Source: Pseudomonadota bacterium (GTDB lineage: Bacteria > Pseudomonadota > Gammaproteobacteria > Burkholderiales > Rhodocyclaceae). Taken from it: DNA of 43,104 nucleotides. The notes under the pieces are model-generated. The model had not been told where the DNA came from. It saw nothing but the letters and a program-made list of their open reading frames with translations, and made no database searches. The stretch spans positions 1 to 43,104 of the forward strand of contig JAFEFM010000524.1 of the NCBI GenBank assembly GCA_018240585.1, written 5' to 3'. Of this stretch, positions 28,200 through 36,293 are shown one piece after another. The translations under genes and the position numbers were made by a program. Each line of letters begins with the position of its first letter. Within the stretch, counting starts at the first letter, position 1.

Positions 28200-28831
28200 G
28201 ACTGCTTCCGCCCTTCGCCCTGCGGTCGCTGGCCGTGCCGTTGGTGCTCGCGCTGGCGGCCTGCGGCCCCCCCGACCCGCGCTGTGCGGCGCTACCTGGC
28301 GGTGGCCGCTACTGCCTGCAGCCTAGCACCGCACTGGCGCCCTTCGACGCGCAGCAGAAGGTCGAAGCACGCCTCTCCGGGCGGCGCGAGACGATGATCG
28401 TCGAACTCGAGAACGACGCCGCCGGCATGCGCTTCGCCGCGCTGACCCCGTTCGGCCACACGCTGCTGCAGGCCAGCTACGACAACCACACCGCCACCGC
28501 CGCGACGCTGCCCAACCCCCGCCTCGAACCAGCGCTGCCGCTCGCGCTGGTGCAGCTCGCGTTGTGGCCGGCCGCAGCAGTGCGCGACGGGCTGGACAGC
28601 CTGCTGACCCTGGACGACAGCGGCGAGCACCGGCGTATCCTGCGCGATGGCGAGACCACGCTGCAGATCGACTACCTCGGCGACATGCACAGCGACGACC
28701 GCGGCCCAGATGCGCGCCACCGTCGGCTGCGCGTGAGCGTGCCGTCGGCGCAGATCGAGCTCGACATCGAAACCCTGCCGCATTTCCCGCTCGCGGCCCC
28801 CGGGCCGGATCAAGGACACGACGTGCCATGA
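28196..28831 (+). CDS. DUF3261 family lipoprotein of the aryl polyene cluster
   Basis: Lipoprotein of 211 residues with a lipobox LALAAC (lipidated Cys23) after a hydrophobic signal. The mature domain, including ARLSGRRETMIVELE, resembles the DUF3261 proteins regularly found beside the MMPL exporter (ApeN position). It may be an outer-membrane acceptor, analogous to LolB, for the product carried by the LolA-like protein; that is inference from the pairing. ATGA overlaps are present at both ends. Confidence 0.8.
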   Translation: MRLLPPFALRSLAVPLVLALAACGPPDPRCAALPGGGRYCLQPSTALAPFDAQQKVEARLSGRRETMIVELENDAAGMRFAALTPFGHTLLQASYDNHTATAATLPNPRLEPALPLALVQLALWPAAAVRDGLDSLLTLDDSGEHRRILRDGETTLQIDYLGDMHSDDRGPDARHRRLRVSVPSAQIELDIETLPHFPLAAPGPDQGHDVP

Positions 28832-30009
28832 AGCAACGAACCTTCCTGTCCGCACCGGGCATCATCAATGCGCTGGGCTGCGGCAGCGACGAAGTCGCGC
28901 GTGGGCTGTTCGCCGGCGACAGCGGCGGCATGGTGCTGGAGGAGTGCTGGCTGCCCACCGGGTCGGCGCGGGTCGGCCGCGCCCGCGGCGCACTGCCCGA
29001 GGTGCCGGCGGCCCTCGCCGACCAGGCCAGCCGCAACAACCGCCTGCTGCTCGCGGCGCTGGCACAGATCGAAACCGCGGTCGATACGGTGCTGACGCGC
29101 CACGGCCGAAGCCGCGTCGGCGTCGTGCTCGGCACCAGCACCTCGGGCATCGCCGAAGGCGAAGCGGCGATCGCCGCTCACCGCGCCACCGGCGCGCTGC
29201 CGCCCGGCTACCACTATGCGCAGCAGGAGATCGGCGCGCCGGCGATCTTCCTCGCGCGCCATCTCGGCCTGCGGGGCCCGGCCTACACCGTATCCACCGC
29301 ATGCACGTCAAGCGCGAAGGCCTTCGCCTCGGCGCGCAACCTGATCCGCCACGGCCTGTGCGACGCGGTATTCGTGGGCGGGGTCGATTCCCTGTGCCGG
29401 CTCACGATCAACGGCTTCACCGCACTCGAATCGACCACTGCCGAGCTCACCAACCCGATGAGCCGCAACCGCCACGGCATCAATATCGGCGAAGGCGCGG
29501 CACTGTTCATACTGGGCCGGGACGAGAGCGCGGTCGAGCTGCTCGGCATCGGCGAAAGCAGCGACGCGCACCACATTTCGGCACCCCACCCCGAGGGCCT
29601 CGGTGCCGAGGCGGCGATGCGCGCAGCGCTCGACGATGCCGGCGTCGGCGCGGACGCCATCGACTACCTGAACCTGCACGCCACCGCCACGCCCAAGAAC
29701 GACGACATGGAGAGCCGCGCCGTCGACCGCGTGTTCGCCGGCGGCGTCGCGGCCAGCGGCACCAAGCCGCTCACCGGGCACACGCTTGGCGCAGCCGGCG
29801 CCACCGAACTGGCCTTGTGCTGGCTGGCGCTGCGCGATGGCCGCCTGCCGCCGCACGTGTGGGACGGCGAGCCCGACCCGGCGCTGCCGCGCCTCGACCT
29901 CGTGACCGGCGAACGCCGTTTCACCAAGAGCCAGCATCGCCTGTGCATGAGCAATTCGTTCGCCTTCGGCGGCAGCAATGCCTGCCTGGTCATCGGAGAC
30001 GCACAATGA
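28828..30009 (+). CDS. apeO: Beta-ketoacyl-ACP synthase (ApeO-like, elongating KS)
   Basis: Ketosynthase of 393 residues with the full Cys-His-His set: Cys159 in VSTACTSSAK, His284 in LNLHATATPKND and His318 in TGHTLGAAG. Sequence and position match the KS that pairs with the chain-length factor in APE systems. The initiator ATG at 28828 overlaps the lipoprotein stop. The following dehydratase, reductase and KS genes are joined by overlaps, so O-P-Q-R form one translation-coupled block. Confidence 0.87.
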   Translation: MKQRTFLSAPGIINALGCGSDEVARGLFAGDSGGMVLEECWLPTGSARVGRARGALPEVPAALADQASRNNRLLLAALAQIETAVDTVLTRHGRSRVGVVLGTSTSGIAEGEAAIAAHRATGALPPGYHYAQQEIGAPAIFLARHLGLRGPAYTVSTACTSSAKAFASARNLIRHGLCDAVFVGGVDSLCRLTINGFTALESTTAELTNPMSRNRHGINIGEGAALFILGRDESAVELLGIGESSDAHHISAPHPEGLGAEAAMRAALDDAGVGADAIDYLNLHATATPKNDDMESRAVDRVFAGGVAASGTKPLTGHTLGAAGATELALCWLALRDGRLPPHVWDGEPDPALPRLDLVTGERRFTKSQHRLCMSNSFAFGGSNACLVIGDAQ

Positions 30010-30470
30010 ACGGCGCCACGCTGCCGCCGGTCGAGGCGCTGCTGCCGCACCGCGGCACGATGCTGCTCATCGACCGCGTGCTCGCCTTCGCCGGCGACAC
30101 CGCCAGCGCCGAATGCACCCCGCGACCCGACGCGTGGTATGCCGACGGCGCCGGGGCGATGCCGGCGTGGATCGGCATCGAGCTGATGGCGCAGACGGTG
30201 GCCGCCCACGTCGGCCTGCGCAAGCGCAGCGAGGGCGTGCCGCCGAAGCAGGGTGCACTGCTCGGCACGCGGCGCTACACCTCGACCGAACCCGCCTTCG
30301 CCGCCGGCCACGCGCTGCGCATCGACAGCACGATGATCTACCGCGACGTCAGCGGCCTCGGCGCCTACGACTGCCGCATCACCTGCGACGGCGTGGAAGT
30401 GGCCACTGCGACGCTGAAAGTCTTTGAGCCCGACGATTTCGATGCCTTCGTGCAAGGGAGCCTGTCATGA
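30006..30470 (+). CDS. apeP: 3-hydroxyacyl-ACP dehydratase subunit (ApeP-like)
   Basis: Hotdog protein of 154 residues. Residues 10-23 read EALLPHRGTMLLID, with His15, and the IGIELMAQTVAAH helix follows, both typical of FabZ-like dehydratases. It is the partner expected for the ApeI-like subunit encoded at 21028. It starts in the apeO stop (ATGA) and overlaps the reductase gene by 4 nt. Confidence 0.86.
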   Translation: MNGATLPPVEALLPHRGTMLLIDRVLAFAGDTASAECTPRPDAWYADGAGAMPAWIGIELMAQTVAAHVGLRKRSEGVPPKQGALLGTRRYTSTEPAFAAGHALRIDSTMIYRDVSGLGAYDCRITCDGVEVATATLKVFEPDDFDAFVQGSLS

Positions 30471-31207
30471 CTGACCGCCGCGTGCTGGTGACCGGATCGA
30501 GCCGCGGCATCGGCCGCGCCATTGCATCGCGTCTGGCGCGGGACGGCTTCGCAGTCACGCTGCATTGCCGCAGCGGCCGTGCCGAGGCCGATGCCATCGC
30601 GGCGCAAATCGATGCGACTCGTGCCACGGATGGCCCACCGACCAAGGTGTTGCAGTTCGACGTGTGCGACCGCGCCGCCGCACGCGCCGCGCTGGATGCC
30701 GACGTCGGCGCCCGCGGCGCCTATTACGGCATCGTCTGCAACGCCGGTCTGACGCGCGACGGCGCCTTTCCGGCGCTGTCCGACGACGACTGGGACCGCG
30801 TGCTCGATACCAGCCTCGACGGCTTCTTCAACGTCGTGCAGCCGCTGACCCTGCCGATGGTGCGCGCGCGCCGGGGCGGCCGTATCGTCACCCTGGCGTC
30901 GGTATCCGGCGTCATGGGCAACCGCGGCCAGGTCAATTACAGCGCAGCGAAGGCCGGGTTGATCGGCGCGACGAAGGCGCTCGCGGTCGAGCTGGCGAGC
31001 CGGCGCATCACGGTCAATTGCGTCGCCCCGGGCCTGATCGAGACCGACATGACGGACGAACTGCCGCTGGACGAGGCGCTGAAGATGGTGCCGATGAACC
31101 GCGTCGGCCAGCCCGGTGAGGTGGCCGCGGCGGTCGCCTTCCTGATGTCGGACGAGGCGTCCTACATCACCCGCCAGGTGCTCGGCGTCAATGGAGGCAT
31201 CGTCTGA
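30467..31207 (+). CDS. apeQ: 3-ketoacyl-ACP reductase (FabG-like SDR, ApeQ-like)
   Basis: Short-chain dehydrogenase of 246 residues. The NADP(H)-binding glycine motif is TGSSRGIG (9-16), NAG lies at 92-94, and the catalytic Ser145, Tyr158 and Lys162 (NYSAAK) are intact. It reduces the 3-keto group in each elongation round. The gene is joined to apeP by an ATGA and to the next KS by a TGATG overlap. Confidence 0.9.
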   Translation: MTDRRVLVTGSSRGIGRAIASRLARDGFAVTLHCRSGRAEADAIAAQIDATRATDGPPTKVLQFDVCDRAAARAALDADVGARGAYYGIVCNAGLTRDGAFPALSDDDWDRVLDTSLDGFFNVVQPLTLPMVRARRGGRIVTLASVSGVMGNRGQVNYSAAKAGLIGATKALAVELASRRITVNCVAPGLIETDMTDELPLDEALKMVPMNRVGQPGEVAAAVAFLMSDEASYITRQVLGVNGGIV

Positions 31208-32433
31208 TGAAGCGCGTCGTCGTCACCGGCATGGCCGGCATCACCGCGCTGGGGAGCGACTGGGACAGCATCGAACGCAATCTGCGCGCCGGCCGCAACG
31301 GCGTGCGGCGCATGGGCGAATGGGACTACATCGACATGCTCAACACCCGGCTCGGCGCGCCGGTCGACGACTTCGCCGTGCCGGCGCACTACCCGCGCAA
31401 GATGATCCGCTCGATGGGCCGGGTGTCGCTGCTGGCGGTGCGTGCCAGCGAACTGGCGCTAGCCGACGCCGGCCTGCTGGGCGATCGGACGATCGGTGAC
31501 GGCCGCATGGGCGTCGCCTACGGTTCCTCCTCGGGCAGCGTCGAGCCGGTGCGGGTGTTCGGCCGCATGCTGGAGACCGGCGCCATGCAGGGCGTCACCT
31601 CGACCAGCTACATCCAGATGATGCCGCACACCACCGCGGTCAACATCGGCCTGTTCCTGGGCCTGAAGGGCCGCGTGATCCCGACCTCGAGCGCGTGCAC
31701 CTCGGGCAGCCAGGGCATCGGCTACGCCTACGAATCGATTCGCTTCGGCCGCCAGACGCTGATGCTGGCCGGCGGCGCGGAAGAGATCTCCGCGCCTGGC
31801 GCCGCGGTGTTCGACACCCTGTTCGCCACCAGCACGCGCAACGCCGCGCCGCACACCACGCCGCGCCCCTTCGACCGCGACCGCGACGGCCTCGTCGTCG
31901 GCGAAGGCGCGGCGACGCTGGTGCTGGAAGAGTACGAGCACGCCCGGGCGCGCGGCGCGACCATCCACGCCGAGATCGTCGGCTTCGGCTGCAACGCCGA
32001 CGGCAGCCACATCACCCAGCCCGAAGCGGAAACCATGGCGGTGGCGATGCGCCTGGCGCTGGCCGACGCCGGCCTGCCGCCTGAAGCGATCGGCTACATC
32101 AGCGCCCATGGCACCGCCACCGACCGCGGCGACGTCGCCGAAAGCCGGGCCACCGCCGAGGTGTTCGGCGCGCGCACGCCGATCAGCTCGATGAAGAGCT
32201 ATCTCGGCCACACCCTCGGCGCCTGCGGCGCGATCGAGGCCTGGTGGGCGATCGAGATGATGCGCCGGCAGTGGTTCGCACCCACCCTCAACCTCGCCCA
32301 CCCCGACCCGGCCTGCGACGCGCTCGACCACGTCACCGGCGCCGGGCGGGCGCTGGCCCCGGAGTATGTCATCAGCAACAATTTCGCCTTCGGCGGGATC
32401 AATACCGCCATCATCCTGAAGCCCCACGCCTGA
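31207..32433 (+). CDS. apeR: Beta-ketoacyl-ACP synthase II-type (ApeR-like)
   Basis: FabF-like ketosynthase of 408 residues. Cys164 in SSACTSGSQG, His301 in SAHGTATDRGD and His335 in GHTLGACG form the catalytic triad. It starts one base inside the apeQ stop. In characterised APE loci this last KS is a homodimer that complements the KS-CLF pair. The C-terminus ends in the normal NNFAFGGINTAIILK motif. Confidence 0.88.
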   Translation: MKRVVVTGMAGITALGSDWDSIERNLRAGRNGVRRMGEWDYIDMLNTRLGAPVDDFAVPAHYPRKMIRSMGRVSLLAVRASELALADAGLLGDRTIGDGRMGVAYGSSSGSVEPVRVFGRMLETGAMQGVTSTSYIQMMPHTTAVNIGLFLGLKGRVIPTSSACTSGSQGIGYAYESIRFGRQTLMLAGGAEEISAPGAAVFDTLFATSTRNAAPHTTPRPFDRDRDGLVVGEGAATLVLEEYEHARARGATIHAEIVGFGCNADGSHITQPEAETMAVAMRLALADAGLPPEAIGYISAHGTATDRGDVAESRATAEVFGARTPISSMKSYLGHTLGACGAIEAWWAIEMMRRQWFAPTLNLAHPDPACDALDHVTGAGRALAPEYVISNNFAFGGINTAIILKPHA

Positions 32434-32446
32434 ACCCCGAGTCACC

Positions 32447-32890
32447 ATGCCTGCCTTCCTCAAGTACACCACTGCCGCCACTGCCATGATGTTGTCCATC
32501 TCAGGGTGCGCCATCCAGCAGAAGGTCAAGCCGGTCGATCCGCTCGCCGACAACCAGATCTGCATCGTCGAAAGGCGCGACGTCAAGGCCGGCTTTCTCG
32601 ACACTTACAAGCGCGCCCTGAGCGCCAAGGGCTACGCCGTCACGCAGCTTGCGCCCTCCGCCTCGCTGCGCGCGTGCCCGGTCACGTCGACCTATACGGC
32701 GAACTGGCGCTGGGATCTGGCCCTGTACATGGCCTACGCCGAGATCAGGGTGTTCAACGACGGCAAGCCGGCCGGCGAAGCGATTTACGACGCCAAGGGC
32801 GGCGGCGCGAGCTTCGGCAAATTCATCGATGCAGAAACCAAGATCACCGAACTGGTCGATCAGCTTTTCCCGGGTGAGGCACCCCGATGA
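32447..32890 (+). CDS. Small lipoprotein, Sbal_3080-like
   Basis: Lipoprotein of 147 residues. The signal peptide ends in the lipobox SISGC (Cys21). The mature part has CIVERRDVKAGFLDTYKRAL and YTANWRWDLALYMAYAEI, stretches I associate with the Sbal_3080 family of uncharacterised lipoproteins. It begins 13 nt after apeR and overlaps the next gene by an ATGA, so it is probably co-transcribed with the pigment genes. Function is unknown. Confidence 0.75.
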   Translation: MPAFLKYTTAATAMMLSISGCAIQQKVKPVDPLADNQICIVERRDVKAGFLDTYKRALSAKGYAVTQLAPSASLRACPVTSTYTANWRWDLALYMAYAEIRVFNDGKPAGEAIYDAKGGGASFGKFIDAETKITELVDQLFPGEAPR

Positions 32891-33306
32891 AATCCCGACT
32901 GCTGACAGCACTCGTCGCCGCCACACTGCTCGCGGCAACCCCCGCCATGGCCCGCGCGCCCGTACCGATCATCAACCACGACAGCATCGTCATCGCCACC
33001 GGTAGCGGCACCGCGCCGCAGGCCGAGCAGGTGCGGCAGGCGATCGTTGCCGCGGCGGGCGCGAAAGGCTGGACCCTCGCGACACAGGCCGACGGCCGGC
33101 TGCTGGCGACGCTGGTGGTGCGCAACAAGCACACCATCGTCGTCGACATCGCCTACGCGGCCGACAGCTTTTCGCTGAACTACAAGGACAGCATCAACAT
33201 GAAATTCGAGGATCGCGTCGTCGAAGGAAAGGTCATCCATCCCTTCTACAACCGCTGGGTGCAGGAACTCAAGGACGCCATCCAGCTCGAGTTGCGCAAG
33301 CTCTGA
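32887..33306 (+). CDS. Exported hypothetical protein
   Basis: Protein of 139 residues with a clear Sec signal peptide (basic start, hydrophobic core, cleavage near AMA/RA at about residue 22). The mature domain of about 117 residues alternates hydrophobic strands (TLVVRNKHTIVVDIAYA) with polar turns and ends in an amphipathic helix (YNRWVQELKDAIQLELRKL). I do not recognise the family. It is coupled to the preceding lipoprotein by ATGA and followed by a ketosynthase 29 nt downstream. Confidence 0.75.
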   Translation: MKSRLLTALVAATLLAATPAMARAPVPIINHDSIVIATGSGTAPQAEQVRQAIVAAAGAKGWTLATQADGRLLATLVVRNKHTIVVDIAYAADSFSLNYKDSINMKFEDRVVEGKVIHPFYNRWVQELKDAIQLELRKL

Positions 33307-33335
33307 CAGGCATCTTTCCGTTGCGGACTCCTCCA

Positions 33336-34568
33336 ATGCGGCGAGTCGTCGTCACCGGCCTCGGCATCGTGTCCTGCCTCGGCAACGAGCTCGGCACGGT
33401 GGCGCTGGCGCTGCGCGAAGGGCGATCCGGCGTGCGCTACATGCCGGAGCATGCCGAGCTCGGCCTGCGCAGCCTGGTCGCCGGCGCACCGGACATCCGC
33501 GGCGAACCGCCGGTCGAACGCAGGCTGCGCCGCTTCATGGGCGACGCCGCGCTGTACGCCTACCACGCCACCCGCCGCGCCCTCGACGATGCCAGCTTGC
33601 TGCCGGCGGACATCGCCTCGCCCCGCACCGGGCTGATCGTCGGCTCGGGCGTGGGCTCACCCTGGGAGCACATGGCCGCACTCGATGCGCTGCGCGCGCG
33701 CGGCATCGACAAGGTGGCGCCCTACGTGGTGCCGCGGGTGATGGGTAGCACCACGTCGGCCAACCTGGCCACCGCCTTCGGCATCCAGGGCGCGAGCTAC
33801 TCGATCACCTCGGCGTGCGCCACGTCCGCCCATTGCCTCGGCCATGGCGCCGACCTGATCCGCCTCGGCCGCCAGGACATCGTGATCGCCGGCGGCGCCG
33901 AGGAGCTGCGATGGACCTCCACCGCACTGTTCGACGCGATGGGCGCGCTTTCCACCGCCCATGCCGACGACACCGCGTCGCGGCCGTACGATGTGAGCCG
34001 CGACGGCTTCGTCATCGCCGGCGGCGCGGGAATCCTCATCCTCGAGGAACTCGAGCACGCCCGCGCGCGTGGCGCGCGCATCTACGCCGAGCTCGCCGGC
34101 TACGGCGCCTGCTCCGACGGCCGCGACATGGTGAGCCCCGCGGCGGAGGGCGCCACACGTGCCATGCGCCTGGCACTGGACGAAGCGCAGTGCCGGGTGG
34201 ATTACATCAACACCCACGCCACTTCCACCGTGATCGGCGACATCGGCGAACTCGGCGCGATCCGCGCGGTATTCAGCGACGAATTCGGCAACGCCAATAC
34301 AGGCCACATTCCGTTGATCTCGTCCACCAAGGGCCTCACCGGCCACCCGATCGCCGCTGCCGCAGCACACGAGGCCATTTATTCCATTATCATGATGGAG
34401 CACGATTTCGTCGCTGGTTGCGCGCATCTGCGCGAAGCCGATCCGGCCTGCTCCGGGCTACCGGTGGTGCGACAGACCATCGGCCACCACATCGACACAT
34501 TCATGTCGAACAGCTTCGGCTTCGGCGGCACCAACGCCAGCCTGGTGTTCCGCCGCATCGAACGCTGA
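33336..34568 (+). CDS. Additional beta-ketoacyl-ACP synthase, FabB-like
   Basis: Complete ketosynthase of 410 residues. Cys161 in TSACATSAHC, His294 in NTHATSTVIGD and His337 in LTGHPIAA are all present, so it is probably active. The sequence looks closer to KAS I (FabB) than the two other full KS proteins here. It is separated from them by two small exported-protein genes and lies after the standard end of the APE gene order. It may add a specialised elongation step or supply fatty acid for the lipid anchor. ATG at 33336 is chosen over a nearby TTG. Confidence 0.85.
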   Translation: MRRVVVTGLGIVSCLGNELGTVALALREGRSGVRYMPEHAELGLRSLVAGAPDIRGEPPVERRLRRFMGDAALYAYHATRRALDDASLLPADIASPRTGLIVGSGVGSPWEHMAALDALRARGIDKVAPYVVPRVMGSTTSANLATAFGIQGASYSITSACATSAHCLGHGADLIRLGRQDIVIAGGAEELRWTSTALFDAMGALSTAHADDTASRPYDVSRDGFVIAGGAGILILEELEHARARGARIYAELAGYGACSDGRDMVSPAAEGATRAMRLALDEAQCRVDYINTHATSTVIGDIGELGAIRAVFSDEFGNANTGHIPLISSTKGLTGHPIAAAAAHEAIYSIIMMEHDFVAGCAHLREADPACSGLPVVRQTIGHHIDTFMSNSFGFGGTNASLVFRRIER

Positions 34569-34626
34569 CAGCCGATTTCCGTTCGCCTATTCATCCCTTC
34601 ACCAACAACGTCACAGGACACTCGCA

Positions 34627-35070
34627 ATGCGCCGCACACTTCCCCTCGTCGCCCTCCTCGCTTCACTGGTCGCCAGCAGCGCGGCCATTGCACGCGACGA
34701 CCGCCTGATGCTGCCGCTGGACGAAGCGCTCAATACGCCGGCGGCGAAGGAAAAGCTCGACCCCTCGATCAGGCTCTATTTCGGCGAGCAGAAGCACCCG
34801 AAAGTGGGCAAGGATTTCGGCGAATGGAAGACGAACAAGAAGACCAACGCCTTCAACAAGTCCGACAAGGAGGCCTGCGAATGGGTCTTTCTCAGCGCCG
34901 TGCTCGAACTGCAGGAACGCGCGCAGGCCGAGGGCGGCAACGCGGTGATCGACATCAAGAGCAACTACAAGAGCGCCGAACGCAGCAGCGAAACCGAATA
35001 CATGTGTGGCGCCGGCGCGCTGATGGCGGGGGTGGCGCTGAAGGGCAAGGTGGTGAGGCTGGGCAACTGA
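34627..35070 (+). CDS. Small exported protein, family often mislabelled excinuclease subunit
   Basis: Protein of 147 residues with a signal peptide ending near AIA/RDD (about residue 22). The mature part contains SIRLYFGEQKHPKV, NKKTNAFNKSDKEACEW and a GGNAVIDIKSNYKS strand with a late Cys pair (Cys83, Cys125 by my count). Similar proteins are annotated in databases as excinuclease ATPase subunit, which cannot be right for a short exported protein. Function is unknown. It is the last plus-strand gene of the pigment cluster. Confidence 0.72.
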   Translation: MRRTLPLVALLASLVASSAAIARDDRLMLPLDEALNTPAAKEKLDPSIRLYFGEQKHPKVGKDFGEWKTNKKTNAFNKSDKEACEWVFLSAVLELQERAQAEGGNAVIDIKSNYKSAERSSETEYMCGAGALMAGVALKGKVVRLGN

Positions 35071-35072
35071 GC

Positions 35073-35092
35073 GCCCGGGATACAGTCCGGGC
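35073..35092. terminator. Weak hairpin between convergent genes
   Basis: GCCCGG (35073-35078) pairs with CCGGGC (35087-35092) around an 8-nt loop. There is no T-run. The flanking genes converge (35070 and 35096), so it may act as a bidirectional stop, but support is structural only. Confidence 0.35.
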
Positions 35093-35095
35093 CCA

Positions 35096-35851
35096 TCACG
35101 GCCGGCCCGGCTTCACCCCCACCGCATTGACCAGCGTCTCCTCGCGTGCCTTCGGCACTGGCACGCCGATCCACTCCAGGAAGCCAATGTCCGGCCGGCT
35201 CCACCACAGGTAGGGCAGCGACACCTGCGTGTCGGGCAGGTCGAAGCCAGTGGCGCGGATCAGCGCGAGATACTCCTCGGCGGTCTTCTGCACGTCCATC
35301 GGGTGACGAAACAGCAGCCGAATCGGCAACGAATGGATGTAGCGGCGTGTCGATTCCGCGAACAGCAGCACCCCACCCGGTTTCAGGACGCGGAAGAACT
35401 CGCGCAATGCCGCTTCCTGCTCGACGATGTGGTGGAAGGTCTGGTGGCAGAACACCAGATCGAATTGATCATCTGCAAGGTCGACGCGCGCCGCATTGGC
35501 CGCATGCAGCTTCACCGGACAGGGGCAATCCTCGGCAGCCGATGCAGCACGTTCATGCAAGGCCGGATCGGCATCCAGACCGACAATGAGTTCGGGCTCA
35601 AAGCGTCCCGCAAGTTCCGCAAACGAGTGGCCAAAACCGCAACCGACGTCGAGAACGCGGGGAAAGCGGCGTCGCGTCCCAGGCAGCAGGCGGGTCAGGT
35701 CGTTCAGGGCACGTCGCAGCACATGCACTTTCCACGTGTCGGATTTCAGGAACCAATTGCCGAAGCGGGTTTCTTCGATAAACGGGAAATTGGCGTGCGC
35801 AGGGGAAGGCATGGTATCGATGGAATGGGCGGATAGCGGATCCATGGCCAT
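35096..35851 (-). CDS. Class I SAM-dependent methyltransferase
   Basis: Methyltransferase of about 251 residues. Motif I is VLDVGCGFG (66-74), the acidic motif II region reads VGLDAD, and DQFDLVFCHQTFHHI plus RVLKPGGVLLFAE are typical of the Methyltransf_11/UbiE-like fold. It lies on the opposite strand at the end of the pigment cluster; many APE loci encode a methyltransferase, so it may methylate the aryl head group, but this is inference. The start is uncertain: ATGs at 35851, 35845 and 35812 are all in frame, and none has a strong ribosome-binding site. Confidence 0.75.
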   Translation of the reverse strand: MAMDPLSAHSIDTMPSPAHANFPFIEETRFGNWFLKSDTWKVHVLRRALNDLTRLLPGTRRRFPRVLDVGCGFGHSFAELAGRFEPELIVGLDADPALHERAASAAEDCPCPVKLHAANAARVDLADDQFDLVFCHQTFHHIVEQEAALREFFRVLKPGGVLLFAESTRRYIHSLPIRLLFRHPMDVQKTAEEYLALIRATGFDLPDTQVSLPYLWWSRPDIGFLEWIGVPVPKAREETLVNAVGVKPGRP

Positions 35852-35887
35852 TTTACCCGGCAACCGGCGCCGCTCCATGTCCGGGAT

Positions 35888-36139
35888 GTGCGCAAGATGG
35901 ACGGGCTGAACGTCGCCGAGGTGGAGACCATCCTCACCGATCCCGCTCAGCACGCCATCGTCTTGAAGCCTTTGCACGACAAGGCTCCGCGAGCGTCCGA
36001 CCCCGGTGATCAGATGCTCCGGGATACCCTTGCGGTGAGGGCGGACCTGCGGCTGGTCACCGGCGACAGGCTGCTGCTCGAAGATTCCGGCATGGCGGAT
36101 TGCGTGACTACTCAGTGCGAGTCCGTGTGTGGCATTTAA
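35888..36139 (+). pseudogene. C-terminal remnant of a PIN-domain (VapC/COG1569-like) toxin
   Basis: About 83 codons read like the second half of a PIN-domain nuclease: NVAEVETILTDPAQHAIVL, ASDPGDQMLRDTLA and LRLVTGDRLLLEDSGMA, where the DPGDQ and VTGD acidic residues are the usual C-terminal active-site positions. The N-terminal half with the first catalytic Asp is missing; the open frame runs upstream only to the start of the opposing methyltransferase. No antitoxin gene is visible. I call it a truncated, non-functional remnant. The rest of the stretch 35852-36293 holds no other gene I can support. Confidence 0.6.
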
Positions 36140-36274
36140 GGATGCCGCCAAGCGTCATGATGTTCGTTTGCCTCCGCCTTGCGGACAGCTTCTTGGATGT
36201 CCGCCCGCCAGCGCACGATGAGCGCGTGGACCTCCGCGCCGCCGATCGGCCCCACCAAGCGGGAAAGCGGCGGC

Positions 36275-36288
36275 ATCTCCCGGGAGAT
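36275..36288. promoter_or_regulatory. 14-bp palindrome overlapping the ribosome-binding site of the first TIR gene
   Basis: ATCTCCC-GGGAGAT is perfectly self-complementary. Its GGGAG (36282-36286) is the Shine-Dalgarno sequence 7 nt before the TIR gene ATG at 36294. It could be an operator or an RNA hairpin hiding the RBS, or coincidence; it decides the start at 36294. Confidence 0.35.
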
Positions 36289-36293
36289 CACCC

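Noticed and set aside
34627..35070. Excinuclease ABC subunit annotation for the small exported protein
   Set aside because: It has a signal peptide, only 147 residues and no P-loop or zinc-finger features of UvrA.
36136..36276. Minus-strand small frame of 46 codons, divergent from the first TIR gene
   Set aside because: It has an ATG and clean stop, but its only GGGAG abuts the start codon with no spacing and the sequence resembles no family I know; it could be a remnant, but support is too thin.
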